DNA from: DATAWZ01 sp036266975
Lineage (GTDB): Bacteria; Actinomycetota; Thermoleophilia; Solirubrobacterales; Solirubrobacteraceae
NCBI GenBank assembly: GCA_036266975.1
Contig: DATAWZ010000150.1
Span: 1 to 18,547, forward strand
Length of the DNA: 18,547 bases
Direction: 5' to 3'
Position numbers and translations under genes: made by a program. The notes below the pieces were generated by a model. That model made no database searches. It was not told the DNA's origin and saw only the letters and a list, made by a program, of their open reading frames with translations. Position 1 is the stretch's first letter. Every line of letters starts with the position of its first letter. This document shows, piece by piece, positions 5,919 through 13,906 of this stretch.

Positions 5919-6553
5919 GTGCGGACGCTCTCCTGTTGCTGGTGCTCGACCTCGGCGAGCGTCAGCGCCGGCTCCCGGGGCCGGCGGTGGGCGAGCGAGA
6001 CCTCGGCGGCGGTGGGCAGATCGGTCGCCTCCGACCAGCTGGAGGGGTCCCACAGCGCCGAGCGGATGAACGCCTTGGGGCAGTGCGCGTAGGCCTCGCG
6101 GACCCGCACCACCAGCGCGGTGCGCGGCGGCTTGCCGACGGGGCTCAGGCGGGCGAGCAGCTCCGGATCCTCGCTCACGCACGCCGCGCCGTTGACCCGC
6201 AGGGTCGTCTCGCGCCCGCCGATGAGGAACAGCAGCGCGGCCTCGCCGGTCTGCACGACGTTGGCCAGCGTGTCCAGGCGCCGGTTGCCGGTCGCGTCCG
6301 GGAGCGCGAGGTGGTGCTCATCGAGCACCGCGACGAAGCCCGCCGGGCCGCCGCGCGGGGTCACGTCGCAGCGTCCCTGGGCGTCGTAGGAGCCGACGAG
6401 CACCAGGCGGCAGGCGCCGATCAGCCGCCGGCACATCTCGTCCATGTGCCCGATGTCCTTGTGCCGCGCGCCGACCGTCGGCTCCTCGTAGAGCTCGCGC
6501 AGCCGCGTCTCGTCGCCGATCGCCGAGGCGAAGAGATCCTCGGCCGACATCAT
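5906..6553 (-). CDS. Pyridoxamine 5'-phosphate oxidase-related FMN-binding protein (MSMEG_1061-like)
   Basis: A 215-residue split-barrel flavoprotein of the PPOX superfamily; such proteins bind FMN or F420 and act as small oxidoreductases. Supporting segments are CDVTPRGGPAGFV (62-74), LALPDATGNRRLDTLANV (about 82-99), LLFLIGGRETTLRVNG (about 107-122) and CPKAFIRSALWDP near residues 160-175. These match what I know of the MSMEG_1061 subfamily. The real substrate is unknown, and this is not a credible PdxH. ATG at 6553 overlaps the ftsY stop by 4 bp (ATGA), so translation is coupled to ftsY. The stop codon lies inside the last unit of the 17-bp repeat array, suggesting the repeats invaded or arose at the 3' end of this gene. 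Confidence 0.8.
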   Translation of the reverse strand: MMSAEDLFASAIGDETRLRELYEEPTVGARHKDIGHMDEMCRRLIGACRLVLVGSYDAQGRCDVTPRGGPAGFVAVLDEHHLALPDATGNRRLDTLANVVQTGEAALLFLIGGRETTLRVNGAACVSEDPELLARLSPVGKPPRTALVVRVREAYAHCPKAFIRSALWDPSSWSEATDLPTAAEVSLAHRRPREPALTLAEVEHQQQESVRTRLA

Positions 6554-7569
6554 GAGCCCGTCCCGAGCAGCGCCTGGGCGAACTCCTCGGCGTCGAACGG
6601 GCGCAGGTCCTCGAGCGACTCGCCGACCCCGATCAGCTTGACCGGCAGTCCGAGCTCGCGCGCGATCGCCAGCGCGATCCCCCCGCGGGCGGTCCCGTCG
6701 AGCTTGGTCAGCACGATCCCGGTCACGTCGGCGACCTCGGCGAACAGGCGCGCCTGGCGCAGCCCGTTCTGGCCCGTGGTCGCGTCGACGGTGAGCAGCG
6801 TCTCGTGCGGCGCGCCCTCGATCTGGCGGGCGATCACCCGCCGCACCTTGCCCAGCTCGGCCATCAGGTCGTCCTGGGTGTGCAGGCGCCCGGCGGTGTC
6901 GATGATGACCACGTCGGCCTCGTGCTCGCGCGCGCGGGCGACGGTCTCGAACGCGACCGCGCCCGGATCGGACCCCGGCTCGCCGGTGACGATCTCGCAG
7001 CCGGCCCGCTCGGCCCACTGCTCGAGCTGCTCGGTGGCCGCGGCGCGGAACGTGTCGGCGGCGCCGAGCAGGACGGTCCGGCCGAGCTCCTTGTGCAGGT
7101 GCCAGGCGAGCTTGCCGATCGTCGTGGTCTTGCCGGTCCCGTTGACGCCGACGACGAGGATCACGGCCGGGTCGGCACGGATGTCGATGCGCCCGGCGTT
7201 CGGATCCTCCTCCGCGCCGGGACGGGCGACCTCGGCGAGCAGCTCGATCAGCCGCCGCGTGAGCGCCTCGCCCCCCTGCACCTCGCCGCCGGTCGCCTCC
7301 ATCTCGAGCTTGCCCACCACCTCGGCGGTCGTGCTCGCGCCGACGTCGGCCATGATCAGCAGCTCCTCCAGGCGCTCCCAGGTCGCGTCGTCGAGCTGGT
7401 CGAAGAGCGTGGCCTGCAGCTCGGAGGTCAGCGCCTGGCGGGTCTTGGCCAGCGAGCTGCGCAGCCGGCGGAAGACGCCTCGGCGCTCGTCCTCGGATTC
7501 GGGTTCGGACTGGTCCTCGGCGGAGTGCTCCTCGCCGCTGATGAACAGGTCGGTCCAGTCGCGGGCCAC
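6550..7569 (-). CDS. ftsY: Signal recognition particle receptor FtsY
   Basis: FtsY is the membrane-associated SRP receptor GTPase that pairs with Ffh, encoded about 2 kb away. The 339 residues include a short acidic A domain (about 1-28, rich in Glu and Asp), much smaller than in E. coli and typical of actinobacteria. An NG domain follows: LLIMADVGAST (70-80), P-loop GVNGTGKTT (141-149), DTFRAAA (172-178), DTAGR (224-228), TKLDGTARGG (288-297) and GVGESLEDLRPF (314-325). GTG at 7569 is taken as the start. It has no clear ribosome binding site, and the first 30 residues are not conserved, so the exact start is uncertain. It lies 16 bp after the methyltransferase stop and overlaps the flavoprotein gene by 4 bp. 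Confidence 0.96.
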   Translation of the reverse strand: MARDWTDLFISGEEHSAEDQSEPESEDERRGVFRRLRSSLAKTRQALTSELQATLFDQLDDATWERLEELLIMADVGASTTAEVVGKLEMEATGGEVQGGEALTRRLIELLAEVARPGAEEDPNAGRIDIRADPAVILVVGVNGTGKTTTIGKLAWHLHKELGRTVLLGAADTFRAAATEQLEQWAERAGCEIVTGEPGSDPGAVAFETVARAREHEADVVIIDTAGRLHTQDDLMAELGKVRRVIARQIEGAPHETLLTVDATTGQNGLRQARLFAEVADVTGIVLTKLDGTARGGIALAIARELGLPVKLIGVGESLEDLRPFDAEEFAQALLGTGS

Positions 7570-7585
7570 GCGCCGGGCGACGATA

Positions 7586-8335
7586 TCAGCGCGCCCGCAG
7601 CCCCGTGGCGCGGCGCACGGCGGTGCGGTAGGGCAGGATCGCGCGCTCGCTACCGACCTGCTCCTGCCACAGGCGCTCGATCGCCCGCAGCTTCAGCCCG
7701 CGCTCGGCCTCCTCGAGGATGGCCACGCTGCTGCGCGAGAGCGCGAAGTCCAGCAGGGTGGGGAGCGTGACCGGATGAGGGTGCGCGAACGAGTGGTCGG
7801 CGACCTCGACGAACCACCGGCCCAGCTCGCTGTCCTCGGGCCAATGGTCGGCCCGGCCGAGCGGGCCCGGGCCGAGGATCTCGCGCAGCCCGGCCACCCA
7901 GCGCTGCGCGTCGTCCTCGAAGCCGTTGCCGAGCATCGCGAGCATGCCGGCGCCGCGCAGCACGCGCGCGATCTCGGCGAAGGCGGGCCCCCAGTCGAAC
8001 CAGTGAAACGCCGACCCGGCCACGACGGCGTCGACCGAGCCGTCCGCGAGCGGGAGGGCCTCGGCGCGCCCGTCGAGCAGCTCGACCTGGGGATGGCGCT
8101 CGGCCAGGACCACGCGCATCTCGGCCAGCGGCTCGATCGCGACGACCTCGTGTCCGGCGCGCACGAGCGCCTGGGTGAGCTTGCCGGTGCCCGCCCCGAC
8201 GTCGGCGACGCGCAGCGAACGCTCGCCCAGCGCCCAGGAGATCGCCGCCGTCGGGTAGCTGGGACGCCCCCGCTCGTAGGCGTCGGCGACGCTCCCGAAG
8301 GACGCCGCGCGGATGGCCTTCTCCTCGGCGCTCAC
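7586..8335 (-). CDS. Class I SAM-dependent methyltransferase (Methyltransf_11 type)
   Basis: A 249-residue methyltransferase with unknown substrate. Motif I is VADVGAGTGKLTQAL (43-57), followed by HEVVAIEP (62-69) with the acidic residue that binds the SAM ribose. AEALPLADGSVDAVV (91-105) forms motifs II/III, and FHWFDWGPAFAEIARVLRGAG (about 110-130) is typical of the family. GTG at 8335 reads VSAEEKAIRAASFG, followed by VADAYERGRPSYP, a common opening for this group. There is no strong ribosome binding site, so the start is moderately secure; the longer open frame to the right is only a shadow of smc. It lies between smc (35-bp gap) and ftsY (16-bp gap) on the same strand, where many actinobacteria have no extra gene. 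Confidence 0.85.
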   Translation of the reverse strand: MSAEEKAIRAASFGSVADAYERGRPSYPTAAISWALGERSLRVADVGAGTGKLTQALVRAGHEVVAIEPLAEMRVVLAERHPQVELLDGRAEALPLADGSVDAVVAGSAFHWFDWGPAFAEIARVLRGAGMLAMLGNGFEDDAQRWVAGLREILGPGPLGRADHWPEDSELGRWFVEVADHSFAHPHPVTLPTLLDFALSRSSVAILEEAERGLKLRAIERLWQEQVGSERAILPYRTAVRRATGLRAR

Positions 8336-8370
8336 CAGCCCAGCGTAGAAAGCGCGCGTCGCGCGCGCCG

Positions 8371-11300
8371 TCAGGCCGCGGCGTCGGCCGCGATCAACCG
8401 CGTCTGCGCGCCCGGCAGCCGCCGCGAGACGACCTTGGAGACGCCGTCGCCGCCCATCGAGACCCCGTACAGGTAGTCGGCGGCCTCCATCGTCTTCTTC
8501 TGGTGGGTGATGACGATGAACTGGGCGGTGGAGCTGTGGCGCCGCAGCAGCGCGAGGAAGCGGTCGAGGTTGTGGTCGTCGAGCGCCGCCTCGACCTCGT
8601 CGAGGATGTAGAACGGGCACGGCCGGGCCAGGAAGACCGCGAACAGGAAGGCGAGCGCGGTCATCGACTTCTCCCCGCCGGAGAGCAGCGAGAGCCGCTT
8701 GGTCGACTTGCCCGCGGGCGCGATCTCGATCTCGACGCCGAGCACGTCCTCGGCGGGCTCCTCCTCGGCCTGCGCGCGGTCCTCGGCGGCGGCCTCGGCG
8801 TCCGCGTCGGCCTCGCCCTCCCCGTCCGAGGCGCCGCCGCCGAGCACCGCCCGCGGGACGGGGTCCTCGCTCACCAGCCGCAGCTGCCCGCGGCCGCCCG
8901 GGAAGACGTCCTGGACGAGGTCCTCGAAGTTGCGTGCGGCGGCGTTGAACGTCTGCTCGAAGGTCTCCTGGATCTGGCGGTCGGTATCGCGGATCAGCAT
9001 GCGCAGCTCGCGCAGGGCCGTCTCCAGGTCGGTGCGGCGCTCCTCGAGCTCCTGGACGTGCTCGAGCGCCTCGGCGTACTGGGCCTGGGCGAGCGGGTTG
9101 ACCGGGCCGAGCTGCTCGCGGCGACGGCGCAGGCGCTCCTCCCGTGCGCGCAGGCTCTCGCGAGCCTCCTCGTCCAGCGGCTCGCTCGCGGGCTCGGCGG
9201 CGAGCCCGAGTCGCTCGGCCACCTCGACGAGCTCGTGCTCGACCTCGGCGGCCTGGTCGCGCAGCCGCTGGGCGGCGACCTCGGCGCTCGTGACCTGCTC
9301 GCCCTGGGCGCGCAGGCGGTTCTGGATGTCGGCCTCGGCGGTCGCGCACGCGCGCAGCTCGGCGGCGACGCCCTCGCCCTCGGCGCGCTGCTCGCTGAGC
9401 GCGCGCTCGAGCTCGATCAGCCGCTCGCCGACCGCCTCGCGGGCGCCGGACAGCGCCTCGGCGAGCCGCTGCGCGGCGGGCAGCAGCAGCCGGTCGGCGG
9501 CCAGTCGCCCGCTCAGCTGACGCTCGCGCGAGGCGCGCTCGGCGCGCTCGCGCGCGAAGCGCTCGGCCTGCCGGCGCTCGGCCGAAAGCTCGCCCTGCAG
9601 CTCGGCGCGCCGGACCGCCGCCGGGCCCTGCTCGGGGGCGGCGCGGCGCTGCTGGATCAACCAGCCCGCGCGGCGCTCGGCCTCGCTCGCCTCGGTGCGG
9701 CGCCGCTCGGCCTCACGCAGCCCGCGGTCGGCCTGCTCGCGGGCGCCCTCGGCCTCGCGCAACGCGCTCGCGGAGCGTTCGACCTCGGCGGTCGCCCGCT
9801 GCTCGGCCCCGGCGGCCCGCTCGACCTCGATGATCAGGCGGTCGCGCTCGTTGCGCCGCTCGAGCAGCCGCTCCTCGCCGCCGGCGAGCGCCTGGCGCAG
9901 TTCGCGCTCGGCGCCGAACCAGGCGCGCCCGCCCCGGGTCACCGCGATCCCGGTGAAGCTCGCCGGCAGCTCGTCGAGCGACTCCAGCACCCACGCGTCG
10001 GCGAGCAGCCGGCGCACGACGACGCCCGACGGACCGTCGGCGCGCACGAGCTCGAGCAGGCGCTGCGCCCCCGGCCGCGGCGCCATCCCGACCGCGGGCT
10101 CAAACCCGTCGCCGGGGCCGGGCGAGGTCACGAGCGCCCGCCCTCCGTCCGGTCCGGCGCGGTCGAGCAGCCCGCCGGCCGCCGGAAGGTCTGGCGCGAG
10201 CGCCGCGCTCAGGCGACCGCCGAGGGCCGCGGCGAGCGCGAGCTCATAGCCGGGCTGAACCTGAAGCTCGTCGCCGAGCGTGACGCGCGCACCCGGGACC
10301 GCGGCCTGGCTGCGCAGGAACTGGGCCACCGCGGCGAGCTCGCCGCCGACCCGCGCGGCCTCCCGCCGCGCCGCCTCGGCCGCGCGCTCGGCCTCGCGCA
10401 GCGCCTCGCGGGCCGCGTCGGCCGCGGTCTCGCCCGCCACCCGGTCCGCGCGACGCTGCTCGAGCTCGGCGGCCACGGCGGCCGACGCGGCCACCGCGCG
10501 CTCGCGCTCCTGCTCGAGGCCGACCAGCTCGCGATCGAGCTCCTCCAGGCGGCGCACGTCCAGCTCGGCCAGCTCGCGCTCGATCGCCTCGATGCGGTCG
10601 CCGTCCGGGGCCCGCGCGGTGTCCTCCTCGCGCAGCCGAGCGAGCGTGGCCAGCTCGCGCTCGCCGGTCGCCACCCGCTCGCGCAGGCGCTCGCTGGTCG
10701 TCTGGACCTGGTCGGCGCGCAGCTCGATCCGCTCGGCGGCGGCGCGGGCGCCGAACACCCGCCGGGAGAGCGCCTCGCGGCGCTCGGAGCGCTCGGCCAG
10801 CGCCCGCTCGGCGTGCTCGCGGCGCGCGACGACCGCGCCGAGCTCGCCCTCGATCGCCTCGCGCGCCGTGCGCGCCGCGGCGGCGGCCGCCTCGGCCTGC
10901 GCGCACTCGCCGCGCCGGGCGCGCAGCGCGTCGCGCAGCAGCTCCCACTGGGCCTCGAAGGTCTGGCGCTCCAGGCGCTCGTGCAGCTCGGCGGCCTCGG
11001 CCTGGCGGCGCAGCGGGCGCAGCTGCGAGCGCGCCTCGCGCTCGATGTCCAGCGCCCGGTCGAGGTTCTCCTGGGTGCGCTCGAGCTTGAGCTGGGCGCG
11101 GCGGCGGCGCTTGCGGTGCTTGCCCAGGCCGGCGGCCTCCTCGATCAGCAGGCGGCGGTCGCGCGGGCGTGAGGTGACGATCGCCTCGACGCGGCCCTGG
11201 GAGATGACCGAATGCATCTCCTTGCCCAGGCCGGTGTCCGAGAGGATCTCGATCACGTCCACCAGCCGGCAGCGGGCGCCGTTGAGGCGGTACTCGCCCT

Positions 11301-11625
11301 CGCCGCTGCGGTCCAGCCGGCGGCTGATCGCGATCTCGGCGCTGTCCATCTGCACGCTGCCGTCGGAGTTGTCGAGCACGAGCTCGACCTCGGCGGCGGT
11401 GCGCGCCTGTACCCCGCGTCCGCCGCCGAAGATGACGTCCTGCATCGACTGGCCGCGCACGGCGAGCGGCGACTGCTCGCCCAGGACCCACAGCACGGCG
11501 TCGGTGACGTTGGACTTGCCCGACCCGTTGGGGCCGACGACGACGCTCACGCCGGCGCCGAACTCGAGCCGCGTGCGCTCGGGAAAGCTCTTGAAGCCCT
11601 TCATCGTCAGCGCCTTCAGGTGCAC
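8371..11625 (-). CDS. smc: Chromosome segregation ATPase SMC
   Basis: SMC is the condensin ATPase that compacts and separates sister chromosomes, normally with ScpA and ScpB (not in this window). The 1084-residue protein is somewhat shorter than the common 1150-1200. N-terminal head: MHLKALTMKGFKSF and Walker A GPNGSGKSN (31-39). Long Glu/Arg/Ala-rich coiled coils flank a hinge near residues 445-575 (GDELQVQPGYELALAAALGG). C-terminal head: signature LSGGEKSMTALAF from 981, Walker B FYILDEVEAALDD (1005-1017) and the H-loop FIVITHQKKTME. An acidic Ala/Glu/Asp-rich insertion lies at about 931-962, before VEIEIAPAGK. The start is GTG at 11625, 13 bp after the rnc stop. The rnc-smc-ftsY order is classical for actinobacteria. 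Confidence 0.97.
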   Translation of the reverse strand: MHLKALTMKGFKSFPERTRLEFGAGVSVVVGPNGSGKSNVTDAVLWVLGEQSPLAVRGQSMQDVIFGGGRGVQARTAAEVELVLDNSDGSVQMDSAEIAISRRLDRSGEGEYRLNGARCRLVDVIEILSDTGLGKEMHSVISQGRVEAIVTSRPRDRRLLIEEAAGLGKHRKRRRRAQLKLERTQENLDRALDIEREARSQLRPLRRQAEAAELHERLERQTFEAQWELLRDALRARRGECAQAEAAAAAARTAREAIEGELGAVVARREHAERALAERSERREALSRRVFGARAAAERIELRADQVQTTSERLRERVATGERELATLARLREEDTARAPDGDRIEAIERELAELDVRRLEELDRELVGLEQERERAVAASAAVAAELEQRRADRVAGETAADAAREALREAERAAEAARREAARVGGELAAVAQFLRSQAAVPGARVTLGDELQVQPGYELALAAALGGRLSAALAPDLPAAGGLLDRAGPDGGRALVTSPGPGDGFEPAVGMAPRPGAQRLLELVRADGPSGVVVRRLLADAWVLESLDELPASFTGIAVTRGGRAWFGAERELRQALAGGEERLLERRNERDRLIIEVERAAGAEQRATAEVERSASALREAEGAREQADRGLREAERRRTEASEAERRAGWLIQQRRAAPEQGPAAVRRAELQGELSAERRQAERFARERAERASRERQLSGRLAADRLLLPAAQRLAEALSGAREAVGERLIELERALSEQRAEGEGVAAELRACATAEADIQNRLRAQGEQVTSAEVAAQRLRDQAAEVEHELVEVAERLGLAAEPASEPLDEEARESLRAREERLRRRREQLGPVNPLAQAQYAEALEHVQELEERRTDLETALRELRMLIRDTDRQIQETFEQTFNAAARNFEDLVQDVFPGGRGQLRLVSEDPVPRAVLGGGASDGEGEADADAEAAAEDRAQAEEEPAEDVLGVEIEIAPAGKSTKRLSLLSGGEKSMTALAFLFAVFLARPCPFYILDEVEAALDDHNLDRFLALLRRHSSTAQFIVITHQKKTMEAADYLYGVSMGGDGVSKVVSRRLPGAQTRLIAADAAA

Positions 11626-11638
11626 CGCTCGACCTCGC

Positions 11639-12307
11639 TCATCCCGGCGCGTCCAGGGTCTTCAGCGCCTGCTTGGCCGCCTGCTGCTCGGCGATCTTCT
11701 TCGAGCGGCCGCTGCCCGAGCCGAGCGTGCGTCCGGACACCGCGGCGCGAACCTGAAAGAGGCGGTCGTGCGGCGGGCCGTCCTCGCAGGTCACCTCGTA
11801 GCAGACCACGTCGCCGCGCTGGGCCAGGCGCTCCTGCAGCGAGGACTTGTAGTCGACGGGGTGCTCGAGCGCCTGCTCGATCTCCGGCGCGAACGCCTCG
11901 ACGACCGCCGCGGCCGTGCGGTCGTAGCCCGCGTGCAGGTAGCAGGCGCCGATCACCGCCTCGATCACCGAGGCGAGCACGCGCTCGGTCCCGGTCACCT
12001 GGGCGGCGGTGCCGGCCAGGCCCTGCGGCGCGGCGGCGGTCAGGCGCTGCGGGACGCCGAGCCGCACGGCGACCTCGCGGCAGGACGGGCCCGAGACGGC
12101 CTGGGCGCGGATCTTGGTCAGGCGCCCGGCGCCGAAGCGCTCGGCCTCCAGTCGTGGGTACAGGTGCGCGGTCACCGCGAGGGCGAGGACGCTGTCACCG
12201 AGAAACGCCAGCCGCGCGTAGCTGTCGCTGCGGCGCGGACTCCAGGATGCGTGCATGAAGACCTGCCGGGCGAGCTCCAGCGGAAGCTCATCGAGCAGCT
12301 CGACCAA
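11639..12307 (-). CDS. rnc: RNase III homologue with degenerate catalytic site
   Basis: RNase III cleaves double-stranded RNA during rRNA processing. The 222-residue length and the N-terminal RNase III plus C-terminal dsRNA-binding layout are normal. The signature normally reading NERLEFLGD is YARLAFLGD here (30-38). Aligned to E. coli, Glu38 becomes Ala31, Glu41 Ala34, Glu65 probably Ala60, and Asp114 Ser113 (ASVIEA for ADTVEA). Asp45 (Asp38) and Glu117 (Glu116) are kept. The dsRNA-binding domain is intact: DYKSSLQERL (152-161) and GSGRSKKIAEQQAAKQAL (198-215). TTG at 12307 is the only reasonable start after an in-frame stop four codons upstream. It lies between acpP and smc, the expected place. 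It may be a dsRNA-binding protein with weak or no cleavage. Confidence 0.9.
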   Translation of the reverse strand: MVELLDELPLELARQVFMHASWSPRRSDSYARLAFLGDSVLALAVTAHLYPRLEAERFGAGRLTKIRAQAVSGPSCREVAVRLGVPQRLTAAAPQGLAGTAAQVTGTERVLASVIEAVIGACYLHAGYDRTAAAVVEAFAPEIEQALEHPVDYKSSLQERLAQRGDVVCYEVTCEDGPPHDRLFQVRAAVSGRTLGSGSGRSKKIAEQQAAKQALKTLDAPG

Positions 12308-12354
12308 ACGTTCCAGCGCTCAACACCCCTGTTGTGGGCACCCTGGCTCGCGGC

Positions 12355-12603
12355 TCACGAGCCGACTCCGTGCGCAAGGACGAAGTCGACCGCCTGTCCG
12401 ACGGTGAGGATGCTCGCCGCCTGCTCGTCGGACATCTTCACGCCGTAGCTGTCCTCGAGCTCCTGCACGAGCGTGTACAGGTCGAGCGAGTCGGCCTCGA
12501 GGTCCTCGCGGAAGCGGGTGGCGATGTCGATCCGGGCCGGGTCCACGTCGAGCTCGTCGGCGAGGTGAGCCCTGATCAGCGTGAGGATCTCCTCGCGGGT
12601 CAT
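12355..12603 (-). CDS. acpP: Acyl carrier protein AcpP
   Basis: An 82-residue acyl carrier protein that carries growing fatty acyl chains on a 4'-phosphopantetheine arm. The attachment Ser39 lies in the canonical motif ADSLDLYTLVQELED (37-51). The protein is acidic and helical, and opens MTREEILTLIRAHLADEL. ATG at 12603 overlaps the plsX stop by 4 bp (ATGA), so translation is coupled to the phospholipid acyltransferase gene, a common arrangement. A 47-bp gap separates it from rnc downstream. The neighbourhood (plsX, acpP, rnc) supports the housekeeping AcpP rather than a polyketide carrier protein. Confidence 0.95.
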   Translation of the reverse strand: MTREEILTLIRAHLADELDVDPARIDIATRFREDLEADSLDLYTLVQELEDSYGVKMSDEQAASILTVGQAVDFVLAHGVGS

Positions 12604-13664
12604 GACGCTCGCACGCTAGCGTCCGGGGCGGACGCGGGGGCCTCGGCGGCGGACATGGGTGAGATCTTCAGCGCGCCGGCGAGCTCGAGCGCGCGGTGGG
12701 TGCGCCCCACGACGTCCTCGCGCACGCCGCGCTCGGCCCGCAGGATCGCCTGGGCGAAGCCGTGCCGGGTGAAGCGCCCGTGCGGGACCACCCCGAGCTG
12801 GCGCAGGCCGAGCAGATAGGCGCCGCCCTGGCCCTCGGGGTCGAGCTGGGTGCGCAGGTCGCCGAGCGCCGGGCGCAGCAGCAGCCCGCCGACCTTGCCC
12901 CGTGGCGAGGACATCGCGGCGCTGCGAATCGCCCCGAGCAGCGCCTGCGAGACGCCCTCCATGAGCTTGAGCGCGACGTTGCCGGTGAAGCCGTCGGTGA
13001 CGATCACATCGGCCAGCCCGGCGGTGATGTCGCTGCCCTCGACGTTGCCGATGAAGGTGAGCGAGTCCACGGTGCGGGTGCGCAGCTCGTGGTGGACCTC
13101 CTTGACCACCTCGCGCCCCTTCTCCTCCTCCTCGCCGTTGGAGAGCAGCGCCACGCGCGGGCGCTCGATCCCGAGCACGGCGTGGGAGAGCGCGGCGCCC
13201 ATGAAGGCGAACTGGACCAGGTGCTCACGCCGGGCCTCGGCGTTGGCGCCCACGTCGAGCAGCGTCACCGGATGGTCGGGGATCGGCAGGGGCAACGCGA
13301 GCGCGGGCCGGTAGATGCCCCGGCCGCGCTTGATCACGAACAGGCTGGCCGCGAGCGCGCTGCCGGTGCTGCCGGCGGTGACGAGCGCCTGGGCGCGCCC
13401 GGAGGCCACCGCGCGCGTGGCCTGGACGATCGAGGCGTTGGGATTCGAGCGCACGGCCGCGGTCGCGTGCGCGGCCTTGGCGATCGACAGCGGCGCATCG
13501 ACGACCTCGACTCCGGCGGGCACGGGGCCGATCGACGCGGCGTCGCCGAACAGCAGTACGCGCGCACCCTGCTCGGCGGCCAGGGCGGCTCCGGCCGCGA
13601 CCTCAGCGGGGCCGAGATCGGCGCCACCGGCATCGACGGCCACCACGACGGGCGCCTCGGACAC
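12600..13664 (-). CDS. plsX: Phosphate acyltransferase PlsX
   Basis: PlsX converts acyl-ACP and phosphate to acyl-phosphate, the first step in phosphatidic acid synthesis by the PlsX/PlsY route. The 354-residue protein has a normal length. Family segments are VTAGSTGSALAASLFVI, GIYRPALALPLP, TLLDVGANAE, VALLSNGEEEEKG, FIGNVEGSDI and VIVTDGFTGNVALKLMEG. The N-terminal signature usually reading VDAMGGD is VDAGGAD here, so the Met and one Gly are replaced. A short Ala/Ser tail (SAAEAPASAPDAS) extends the C-terminus. The start is GTG at 13664, eight bases after the rpmF stop; there is no clear ribosome binding site, so coupling to rpmF is likely. A longer frame to 13997 runs through rpmF and is not real. 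Confidence 0.95.
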   Translation of the reverse strand: MSEAPVVVAVDAGGADLGPAEVAAGAALAAEQGARVLLFGDAASIGPVPAGVEVVDAPLSIAKAAHATAAVRSNPNASIVQATRAVASGRAQALVTAGSTGSALAASLFVIKRGRGIYRPALALPLPIPDHPVTLLDVGANAEARREHLVQFAFMGAALSHAVLGIERPRVALLSNGEEEEKGREVVKEVHHELRTRTVDSLTFIGNVEGSDITAGLADVIVTDGFTGNVALKLMEGVSQALLGAIRSAAMSSPRGKVGGLLLRPALGDLRTQLDPEGQGGAYLLGLRQLGVVPHGRFTRHGFAQAILRAERGVREDVVGRTHRALELAGALKISPMSAAEAPASAPDASVRAS

Positions 13665-13672
13665 GAGATGGG

Positions 13673-13873
13673 TCAGTGGTCGTGGTCGTGGTCGTGGTCG
13701 TCCGGCGCCACGATCTCGCGACCCGCGTAGGTCCCGCAAACCGGGCAGACGCGGTGCGGGAGACGGGGACTGTGGCAACGCGGGCAGCCGTTCAGCGTCG
13801 GCGGCGAAATCTTGTGCTGAGCCCGACGCTTGGCGGTCCGGCTGTGCGATTGCTTCTGCTTGGGGACGGCCAT
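13673..13873 (-). CDS. rpmF: 50S ribosomal protein bL32 with His-Asp tail
   Basis: A 66-residue bL32, a large-subunit protein with a zinc ribbon. It opens MAVPKQKQSHSRTAKRRAQHK and keeps the four-cysteine zinc site CPRC...CPVC (30-33 and 43-46), so it is the zinc-binding form. The C-terminus goes beyond the usual RxIV ending into PDDHDHDHDH, encoded by four copies of a 6-bp repeat, which could bind metal. ATG at 13873 has no Shine-Dalgarno sequence. A TANNNT hexamer (TAGCCT, 13883-13888) lies 9 bases before it, the same spacing as at ffh. The order YceD-rpmF-plsX is widely conserved. Confidence 0.96.
   Translation of the reverse strand: MAVPKQKQSHSRTAKRRAQHKISPPTLNGCPRCHSPRLPHRVCPVCGTYAGREIVAPDDHDHDHDH
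13676..13699 (-). repeat. 6-bp tandem repeat encoding the bL32 His-Asp tail
   Basis: The plus strand has four exact copies of GTGGTC, giving repeated GAC-CAC (Asp-His) codons on the minus strand just before the rpmF stop. Slippage here would change tail length in steps of two residues without a frameshift. Confidence 0.9.
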
Positions 13874-13906
13874 GGCCGAAGTAGGCTAGCAGCGTTCGCG
13901 CCGGTG

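Noticed and set aside
8352..8368. GCGCGCG-type near-palindrome between smc and the methyltransferase
   Set aside because: Simple alternating GC run; the stem would need a one-base loop, and genes on both sides are co-directional and closely spaced.
5366..8476. A 1036-codon plus-strand open frame
   Set aside because: It runs opposite nfeD, the flavoprotein gene, ftsY and the methyltransferase and across the 17-bp repeats; composition is that of a shadow frame.
8503..11172. An 889-codon open frame on the plus strand opposite smc
   Set aside because: It is a mirror of the GC-rich smc codons, with highly repetitive Leu/Ala/Gly/Arg composition and no domain. SMC on the other strand is beyond doubt.
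12321..12334. Small inverted repeat CAACA-CCCC-TGTTG between acpP and rnc
   Set aside because: Only five paired bases, likely chance; no other sign of a terminator.
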